From assembly GCA_002709955.1 (NCBI GenBank), contig PAQY01000003.1, positions 128,150-192,149 on the forward strand: a stretch of 64,000 nt of DNA, in the 5' to 3' direction. The notes below the pieces were generated by a model that worked only from the letters and a program-made list of their open reading frames with translations, was not told the origin of the DNA and ran no database searches. Below, one piece after another: positions 58,205 to 64,000 of the stretch. The position numbers and the translations under genes are program-made. Each line of letters begins with the position of its first letter. Position 1 is the stretch's first letter. This stretch comes from Rhodospirillaceae bacterium (lineage in GTDB: Bacteria; Pseudomonadota; Alphaproteobacteria; UBA8366; Aestuariispiraceae).

Positions 58205-59139
58205 TTGCGCACCGCCCCAAAGGTGATCCCGCGCAGCAGATGTTTGCGAAGCAGGATCGTGAAGACCATGACCGGCACCAGAAACAGGCTGGCCCCTGCC
58301 GCCACAGCGGGCCAATCTTTACCCGCCACGCCGATGATGGTGGGGATGAAGGGCGGTGCCGTCTGCGCGGTGCCCGAGGTGAGCAAGACGGCAAAGGCGT
58401 ATTCATTCCAGGCAAAGATTAGACAGAAGATGGCGGTCGAGGCGATCCCGGTGGCAGCCTGCGGCAGTACCACTTTGTAAAAGGCCTGAAAGCGGGTGTA
58501 GCCGTCGATCAGGGCGGCCTCTTCATACTCAATCGGGATCTCATCAATGAACCCCTTTAACAGCCAGACCGACAGCGAAAGGTTCACGCCCGTATAGAGC
58601 AGAATCATGCCGAGATGCGTATCGTTCAGGCCCAAATTCCGGAACATCAAAAAGATCGGAATCGCCACCGCGATGGGCGGCATCATGCGCGTTGATAGGA
58701 TGAAGAACAGTAAATCATCCTTCAGCGGCACCCGGAATCTGGAGAACGCATAGGCGGCGGCCGTGCCCAGCACCATGCACAAAAACGTCGAACCGAAGCC
58801 GATGATGACAGAGTTTAAGAACCGCTCCCCATAGCGTGAGGGGCCTGCGATGATCATATTTTGGCTGCGCACGATCTCATCGTACCAGGTCGTCGGCTCC
58901 CCCAGTTCTGCCAGGGTTTCCTCCGTTGCGCGGGTGCGGGTTGTGAACAGGTTCACATAGCCTTCCAGGGTCGGCTCAAAGACCACCTTGGGCGGATAGG
59001 CGATGGCATCGGATGGCGACTTGAAACCCGTCGCGATGATCCACAACAGTGGCAAAATGGTGATCAACGCGTAGCCGATGACCAAGACGCCTGCGAACCA
59101 TTTAGTGCGATTGGTGGGCTCTGTGACGGAGAAGCTCAT
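58201..59139 (-). CDS. ABC transporter permease, sugar/polyol type (MalG-like, GlpQ-like)
   Basis: The protein is 312 residues from ATG 59139, which overlaps the partner permease stop; a longer open frame inside that gene is rejected. It has six membrane helices and the EAA coupling motif EYEEAALIDGYTRFQAFYKVVLPQ at about 205-228. The large periplasmic loop between helices 1 and 2 (about 45-115) is typical of the GlpQ-type permease. It forms the channel with the next permease. Confidence 0.92.
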   Translation of the reverse strand: MSFSVTEPTNRTKWFAGVLVIGYALITILPLLWIIATGFKSPSDAIAYPPKVVFEPTLEGYVNLFTTRTRATEETLAELGEPTTWYDEIVRSQNMIIAGPSRYGERFLNSVIIGFGSTFLCMVLGTAAAYAFSRFRVPLKDDLLFFILSTRMMPPIAVAIPIFLMFRNLGLNDTHLGMILLYTGVNLSLSVWLLKGFIDEIPIEYEEAALIDGYTRFQAFYKVVLPQAATGIASTAIFCLIFAWNEYAFAVLLTSGTAQTAPPFIPTIIGVAGKDWPAVAAGASLFLVPVMVFTILLRKHLLRGITFGAVRK

Positions 59140-60083
59140 CGTTCTTTCACCTTGTTCAAGGCCTTCACATAGATGGAGGCCAGCCCAAAGACGGTCACGA
59201 ATAAGATCACCGCATAGGCTGAGGAATAGCCCGTGCGCCACTTCTCAAAGGCCTCTCGCTTTAGATTGATCGAGGTCAGCTCCGTGATCGCCCCCGGCCC
59301 GCCGCCGGTTAATTGCACGACGAGGTCGAACATCTTGAAGTTCTCAATCCCCCGGAAAAGCACGGCCAGCATTAAGAAGGGCAGCACCATCGGAACCGTG
59401 ATCGTCCAGAACTGGCGCCACTTGCTGGCGCGGTCGCATTCGGCGGCCTCATAAATGCTGTCGGGGATCGATCTGAGACCGGCCAAACAGATCAGCATCA
59501 CAAAGGGGGTCCACATCCAGGTATCGGCGATCACAATCGCCCAGGGCGCCAAGTTCACATCGCCAATCATGGAAAAGCTCGACGGATCGGCTCCGGTCAA
59601 GAATCCGATCACGTAGTTAAACAGGCCGATTTGCGGCTGATACAAGAAGGTCCAAAAGTTCCCGACCACAGCGGGGCTCAGCATCATCGGCAGGACGATG
59701 ATCGTGGTCCACAGATCGTTGCCCTTGAACTTCTTATTGATCAAATAGGCCAGCGCGAAGCCGATCAGGACCTGCAAGACGATCGTCCAGATCAGGAAAT
59801 GCGCCGTCGCCTGCATCGTGTTCCAGACGTCGCTATCACTCAGGATGCGCTCGTAATTGCGCAGGCCGATCCATTCGACATCCCTATTCGGGCGGTTTGC
59901 CCGGAAATTGGTAAAACTCAGATGGACGGTCCAGATCAATGGGAAGATGTTGATCGCCAGCAGCAGAAAGATCGAGGGCGCGACGAAGATCCAGGCGATG
60001 GCGCGGTCTGATAGACCACGTATCCGTCTCGCGAGGGGGGCTGGCGTCGCCTGTGCCACTTTATCGATCGGTGAATCTGTCAT
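59136..60083 (-). CDS. ABC transporter permease, sugar/polyol type (MalF-like, GlpP-like)
   Basis: The protein is 315 residues from ATG 60083, which has GGGGGA about 10 bases upstream; an ATG at 60101 is possible but has no SD. It has six helices and the EAA motif SIPDSIYEAAECDRASKWRQFWTITVP. Its stop overlaps the partner permease. The gene lies 168 bases behind the binding protein gene, a spacing that often holds an attenuating hairpin, though no strong one is seen. Confidence 0.92.
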   Translation of the reverse strand: MTDSPIDKVAQATPAPLARRIRGLSDRAIAWIFVAPSIFLLLAINIFPLIWTVHLSFTNFRANRPNRDVEWIGLRNYERILSDSDVWNTMQATAHFLIWTIVLQVLIGFALAYLINKKFKGNDLWTTIIVLPMMLSPAVVGNFWTFLYQPQIGLFNYVIGFLTGADPSSFSMIGDVNLAPWAIVIADTWMWTPFVMLICLAGLRSIPDSIYEAAECDRASKWRQFWTITVPMVLPFLMLAVLFRGIENFKMFDLVVQLTGGGPGAITELTSINLKREAFEKWRTGYSSAYAVILFVTVFGLASIYVKALNKVKER

Positions 60084-60251
60084 CTGTTTCTCGTCCCCCA
60101 TAGCGCAAGCGGAACCCGCTTCACTTGGGAGTATAGCAGTAAAGATGGGGTTTTCGTTGAGCTGCGCCCCCAGCCGATAATGGGCTGTACTGGGGGCGCA
60201 CTCTTATTCCGTCAGACGAGCCTGTCAGATAAGGTCCAACTGGCGGCAGGC

Positions 60252-61586
60252 TTAGAGCTTGCCTTCGTCTTCGAAGGTCTCGGTCCAATCTTCGACCAAG
60301 CCGTCGAGGGCTTCCTTGGCAGTGCCTTCGCCTGCGATCACGTAGTTGTGCACGCGCGCCTGCATCGCCAGCAGTAGTTCTGCATAGGCGGGTTCTGCCC
60401 AGAAATCCTTCACGATGGCCATTGAGTCCAAGAAGGTCTGCGCATAAGGCTGGCTGCTGGCAAAGCCTGGGTCTTCGACCACGGCCTTCAGCGCCGAATA
60501 GCCGCCCAGTTCCCACCATTTCGCCTGAATTTCAGGCTGGGCGAACCACTTGATGTACTCAAGCGCGGCATCCTGCTTTTCAGAATAGGCGACGACGGAG
60601 ATACCCTGGCCACCGAGCTGGGCGTATTGACCCGCAGGGCCCGCTGGGTTCGGGAAGTAGCCAGACTTGCCGCCGCCCACATTCGGGTCGGCTTCAACGC
60701 CGGGCCAGATGAAAGCGAAGTTCATCTGCAGGGCGACCTGACCGGACTTATAGGCATCGATGTTCTCGCCCATGTACCAGTTGGAGGACCCCGGAGGAGT
60801 GCCCGTGTCATAGAGGTCTTTATAGTACGCAAGACCGGCAATCGCACCGTCGGAGTTCACAAAGCCTTCCAGATCGTAGGGCTTGTCTGGGTTTTCATAC
60901 AAGAAGCCGTAGTTATAGAGCGAGTTGGTGACGCCCATCGTGATCCCTTCCGAGCCGCGCTCGGTATAGATCGCAGCGCCGTAGACCGTGGTGCCGTCAA
61001 TGTCGCGGCCCTGGAAGAACTGCGCGATGTCTTTCAGCTCTTCGAGGGAGTTTGGCACGTCCAGTTTGCGACCGTGTTTTTCCATGAACTCAGCCTGAAG
61101 CTCTGGGCGCTCAAACCAATCGCGGCGATAGGTCCAACCGACGACGTCCCCGAACGCGGGCAGGGCCCAATAGTTCGGCGTGTTCTTCGGCCATTCGGAA
61201 TAGCCGGTCACGGTCGCGGGGATGAAGTCATCCATAGTGATGTTGTTGGCATCGAAGAAATCATTGAGCTTGATGTAGTGGCCGCTCTCGGCGCCGGCGC
61301 CGATCCACTGGCTGTCGCCGATCATCAGATCGCACAGCCTCCCGCCGGAGTTCAGCTCATTCAGCATACGATCCGCAAAGTTTGGCCAAGGCACGAACTC
61401 AAAGCTCATGTTGTGGCCCGACTTCGCTTCGAAATCTTTGCTCAGCTCGACCAGCGCATTTGCTGGATCCCAAGCGGCCCAGCACAATGTCAGATCTGCG
61501 GCTTGCACCTGGGTTGTCGCGGCACCCGCAAACCCGAAGGCGCAAAGCGCGCCAGCGGCTGCGGTCATGAAATAATTCTTCTTCAT
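60252..61586 (-). CDS. ABC transporter sugar/polyol-binding protein
   Basis: The protein is 444 residues from ATG 61586, with GAGGAAA directly upstream. It has a Sec signal peptide (MKKNYFMTAAAGALCAFGF, cleavage near QVQA-AD). The type-1 extracellular sugar-binding fold is seen in SFEFVPWPNFADRMLNELNSGG and the late ALEYIKWFAQPEIQAKWWELGG. It is shorter than the rhizobial GlpV (about 570), so the substrate may be another polyol or triose. It is the first gene of the operon; the two operator-like sites lie 73-118 bases upstream of its start. Confidence 0.88.
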   Translation of the reverse strand: MKKNYFMTAAAGALCAFGFAGAATTQVQAADLTLCWAAWDPANALVELSKDFEAKSGHNMSFEFVPWPNFADRMLNELNSGGRLCDLMIGDSQWIGAGAESGHYIKLNDFFDANNITMDDFIPATVTGYSEWPKNTPNYWALPAFGDVVGWTYRRDWFERPELQAEFMEKHGRKLDVPNSLEELKDIAQFFQGRDIDGTTVYGAAIYTERGSEGITMGVTNSLYNYGFLYENPDKPYDLEGFVNSDGAIAGLAYYKDLYDTGTPPGSSNWYMGENIDAYKSGQVALQMNFAFIWPGVEADPNVGGGKSGYFPNPAGPAGQYAQLGGQGISVVAYSEKQDAALEYIKWFAQPEIQAKWWELGGYSALKAVVEDPGFASSQPYAQTFLDSMAIVKDFWAEPAYAELLLAMQARVHNYVIAGEGTAKEALDGLVEDWTETFEDEGKL

Positions 61587-61658
61587 TTTCCTCAATCCTC
61601 CCATTGTATGCGGTCGCAACTTTGGCGCTGCGACTCAATTAGTGTCCTTTCTGCATAA

Positions 61659-61704
61659 TGACACACGTGTTGCAAGACAAGCAAAAAATGAGGCACGTGT
61701 GTCA
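61659..61704. promoter_or_regulatory. Pair of LacI-type operator-like sites
   Basis: TGACACACGTGTTGCA (61659-61674) and TGAGGCACGTGTGTCA (61689-61704) are inverted versions of a shared TGACACACGTG half-site around the central CpG typical of LacI operators. Their centres are 30 bases apart, about three helical turns. They lie between the divergent binding-protein operon and the LacI gene, so both directions could be controlled. Confidence 0.75.
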
Positions 61705-61787
61705 AAATATTGCTGGTGAAGGGTATGAATTGTTGTAACCTTTCTCAAAGTCGCCTGAAAAAGTAATGATATAGAGGATTTCCGGGT

Positions 61788-62849
61788 TTGGACTCTCAAT
61801 ACTCAGAGCGCCAGGTGGAGCGTCATTCACGCCCGACCACCCATGATTTGGCGAAGGCCGCAGGGGTGAGCCGGGCGACGGTCGACCGTGTCTTGAATGG
61901 CCGCGCGAAGGTCAAACAGGAAACTGTCGACCGGGTGAATTTGGCGATTGAGCAATTGGGATTCGTGCGCAATCTGGCCGCCGCCAATCTCGCCAAGGGC
62001 ACCTACTACCGCTTCCTCTTCGTGCTGCCGCAGTCGGGTGATTTGTTCTTGGATGAGATCCTGGAGCGGATTGAAGAGGCGAACCACGCCTTCGCGTCCG
62101 AGATGATCTGGGCCGAGGTGCAGCATATTGATGAGAACGATCCCCATGGCATCGCCGCTTTCCTCTCGGCGCTTTCTAAGGATAGCATTGATGGCGTTGC
62201 GATCATGGCGCCTGAGTCACCGCAGCTGCGCGATTCCGTCACCCGCCTGAAGGAGCGTGGGATTGAGGTGCTGCCCTTCATATCGAACCAGAACTTTGAC
62301 CAGGATGGCGGATGGGTTGGGATCGATAACATCGCGGCAGGGGCCACGGCTGCGACCTTACTGGGGCGTTTCTGCCGCGCTGACCGGGGGACTGTATTGC
62401 TGGTCTCAGAGACCATCCAGTCGCGCGACAGCCTGGAGCGCCGTTTTGGGTTCGATGATATCATAAATACCGAATTTCCTTATCTGCGGCCGCTCCCAAC
62501 CCTGGAGACCTATGGCTCCCAAGAGCGCGCCCAAGAGATCATTGCAACGACGGTTGCGAACAATCCCGATATCGTTGGTGTCTATGTGCTCAGCTCGGAG
62601 GCGCGCGCGCCGCTGGAGGCCTTGTTCGAGCAGCCCTTGCGCCATAAGCCAACCGTGATCGCCCATGAACGCACCGAGTACACGGAACGAGAGTTATCCT
62701 GCGGCAATCTGGATGCAGTGATCACCCAAGATCCCGGCCATCTGGTTCGCAGCGCCATTCGCAAGCTGCGCGCCGGGGTGGACGGTCGGGAAACGCTGGC
62801 CTCTCAAGAACGCATCCGCGTCGAGATATTGATCAAGCAGAACCTCTAA
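61788..62849 (+). CDS. LacI-family transcriptional regulator
   Basis: The protein is 353 residues with a TTG start that has AGAGG upstream. The N-terminal LacI HTH is THDLAKAAGVSRATVDRVLNG at about 18-38. The periplasmic-binding-like effector domain (about 70-350) resembles the sugar-binding group of Peripla_BP_3/4 regulators (GVAIMAPESPQLRDSVTRL, VLPFISNQNFD, GWVGIDNIAAG). It is divergent from the polyol-type ABC operon with two operator sites between. The effector is probably the sugar or polyol imported. Confidence 0.92.
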   Translation: MDSQYSERQVERHSRPTTHDLAKAAGVSRATVDRVLNGRAKVKQETVDRVNLAIEQLGFVRNLAAANLAKGTYYRFLFVLPQSGDLFLDEILERIEEANHAFASEMIWAEVQHIDENDPHGIAAFLSALSKDSIDGVAIMAPESPQLRDSVTRLKERGIEVLPFISNQNFDQDGGWVGIDNIAAGATAATLLGRFCRADRGTVLLVSETIQSRDSLERRFGFDDIINTEFPYLRPLPTLETYGSQERAQEIIATTVANNPDIVGVYVLSSEARAPLEALFEQPLRHKPTVIAHERTEYTERELSCGNLDAVITQDPGHLVRSAIRKLRAGVDGRETLASQERIRVEILIKQNL

Positions 62850-62940
62850 CCCACCCCTATTTCTGCATCACATTGGACTTGTAACGGTTTGGTTCCGATC
62901 AATTGAGATGGTGCTGTCATACGAATTAGAACTCGTCTCG

Positions 62941-62956
62941 GTTTGCCTATAGATAG
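62941..62956. repeat. 16-bp direct repeat, right copy
   Basis: GTTTGCCTATAGATAG is the partner of the copy at 53891-53906. It lies between the LacI gene and the IS6-type pseudogene, next to the element end. Confidence 0.45.
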
Positions 62957-62962
62957 AAAGAT

Positions 62963-63661
62963 TTATGCAGCAGCAAGCTGCCGCCATTCAATGAGCGCCG
63001 CGTCGCGTTTTGTTTTGAAATCGTCTCTTTGGATCAGATGGCGTTGATGGTTGAAGTGATTGTGTATCGCGACATGGGTGGACGAGAACTTTTGGTGGGT
63101 CTTAGTATCTCGGAACTTCGACATCGCGCCTTCTCGTCGTCGGAACGGCTGGTGTGAGTTTTCAGCCCTGTTCTTGATCTACCGCCCGCATGCCTGATGA
63201 GCAGCATTGCCAATCACATTCATCGCAGCTCGGTAAGATCGAAGGCAGTCTGTGACAATAGTCTTTGGTTTCCCGTAGCGCTTCATCGTCCGCTTTAAAA
63301 AGGTCAGCGCAGCCCTGCGGTCCCGGCGTTTCGTGACGAATACCTCTAAAACCTCGCCTTAATGATCGACGGCGCGCCAAAGATAGTGGGCTTCGCCATT
63401 GATCCGCACGAACACCTCACCCAGGTGCCAGCGCCAGTTCGAAAAGGAATGGATTCTGACCCGGCGCTTCCGGATTTTTGCTGCGAACATCGGACCAAAC
63501 CGATTCCATCAGTACTGAACCGTCTCGTGACAGATATCGATGCCCCGTTCGAAGAGCATATCCTCGATCTGAAGAAGTGACAGATGGTAGCGGTTACAAA
63601 GTATCACGGTGAGACGGATGATTTCCGGTAAGCTGTTGAAATAGCGGAATGGGATTTTCAT
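62963..63661 (-). pseudogene. IS6-family transposase, multiple stops
   Basis: Read on the minus strand from ATG 63661, the 233 codons match an IS6/IS26 transposase end to end, from PFRYFNSLPEIIRLTV to AALIEWRQLAAA. At least three in-frame stops interrupt it (for example after the VILC, ETVQY and AVDH stretches). The first catalytic aspartate is changed to Gly (WHLGEVFVRI). The length is exactly that of a complete gene, so decay has been mainly by point mutation. It is distinct from the IS6 remnant at 35244. Confidence 0.85.
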
Positions 63662-63708
63662 CCGAAAACGCTAAGCCACGAGATATGCTAGCGCAGAGCC
63701 AATTTACT

Positions 63709-63860
63709 CTGACAATGCCTATGCGCAATATTGTCGAGAGGTTCTTCTGCAAAATGAAGTACATGCGAATGCGCGCAAACTTTTCCGAAAAACACGCAAT
63801 CAATTTCCACAACATGATATACATCTTCGCAATCAGATGCTGGATCAATCGAGTCCACAT
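63709..63860 (+). pseudogene. IS5-type transposase C-terminal remnant
   Basis: The frame reads MPMRNIVERFFCKMKYMRMR, then AINFHNMIYIFAIRCWI. This follows the conserved RNxVERFFxKxK...A.NF...I..IW pattern at the C terminus of IS5-family transposases. Nothing of the rest of the gene is seen upstream, where the IS6 pseudogene lies. It is a fragment. Confidence 0.6.
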
Positions 63861-63861
63861 T

Positions 63862-64000
63862 CTAGGCGCATTTGAGGAGAAGTGGTTGCGGCAAAACTGT
63901 CGTTACATTGGGTATAAGCGCTGTTCTGCCCTCAATCCAAGGTACAATATCTTCTGCTAACAAGGGTTTCGCAAACAGGTAGCCTTGCATCTCATCAATT
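63862..64000 (-). CDS. EAL-domain protein, C-terminal end (runs off the window)
   Basis: The minus-strand frame from the window edge to TAG at 63862-63864 reads IDEMQGYLFAKPLLAEDIVPWI, the C-terminal signature of EAL-type c-di-GMP phosphodiesterases (QGYLFxKPxxAE). About 20 further residues follow. The catalytic residues lie outside the window. The tail after the EAL end may have been changed by the adjacent IS remnant. Confidence 0.75.
   Translation of the reverse strand, partial: IDEMQGYLFAKPLLAEDIVPWIEGRTALIPNVTTVLPQPLLLKCA

Overview
The window reads as an accessory, catabolic stretch of an alphaproteobacterial chromosome. The reasons are the TRAP and Liv-type transporters, an FdsGBAD formate dehydrogenase operon, several CoxLMS-type molybdenum hydroxylases, a GlpPQSTU-like ABC system with a DUF2160 protein, and IS6/IS110 remnants typical of that class. 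No rRNA or tRNA gene was seen, and the genus cannot be named from the sequence.

Layout. 1-228: 5' part of an AraC-type regulator, followed by three 35-bp tandem repeats carrying dyads (359-463). 504-17476: an unassigned catabolic regulon. It has a TRAP transporter, a 4,5-dihydroxyphthalate-decarboxylase-like protein, a ThDP enzyme, two aldehyde dehydrogenases, a Mo-hydroxylase (large, medium and small subunits) with a CoxG protein, a cupin, a gamma-glutamyltransferase-like enzyme, a TetR regulator and an aspartate dehydrogenase. The same TAACTAA-N4-TTAGTTA dyad occurs in each of its three divergent intergenic regions, so TetR probably controls the whole set. 17658-24676: fdsGBAD-fdhD (NAD-dependent formate dehydrogenase) with its LysR regulator. 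24807-33619: a Cache histidine kinase and a sigma54 response regulator behind a branched-chain-amino-acid-type ABC transporter.

33620-37467: a scar region. It holds one isolated type I-E-like CRISPR repeat, an enolase-superfamily gene missing its 5' third, a decayed IS6 transposase, and an IS110-family element with a nonsense codon. 37468-53792: a full picolinate (pyridine-2-carboxylate) catabolic cluster of the pic type. Picolinate is imported by a TRAP system and 6-hydroxylated by a Mo-hydroxylase (PicA). It is then 3-hydroxylated by a Rieske oxygenase (PicB) and decarboxylated to 2,5-dihydroxypyridine (PicC). The ring is opened by an extradiol-type dioxygenase (PicD/NicX), and deformylase, amidohydrolase and cis-trans isomerase steps lead to fumarate. 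A MarR regulator (PicR) sits in the middle and CAGTATACTG-like sites precede the transcription units. The striking feature is protein fusion. The ferredoxin, ferredoxin reductase and oxygenase alpha subunit of PicB form one 943-residue chain, and the [2Fe-2S] subunit of PicA is fused to a CoxG/SRPBCC domain.

53897-62849: a module that looks more GC-rich, with methylglyoxal synthase, a two-domain dihydroxyacetone kinase, a six-gene polyol/glycerol-like ABC transporter and a LacI regulator with two operator-like sites. 62963-64000: an IS6-family transposase pseudogene, an IS5-like transposase remnant and the 3' end of an EAL-domain protein.

The parts may work together: PicE-type deformylation releases formate, which the Fds enzyme could oxidise to CO2 for NADH, and three molybdenum enzyme systems share the window.
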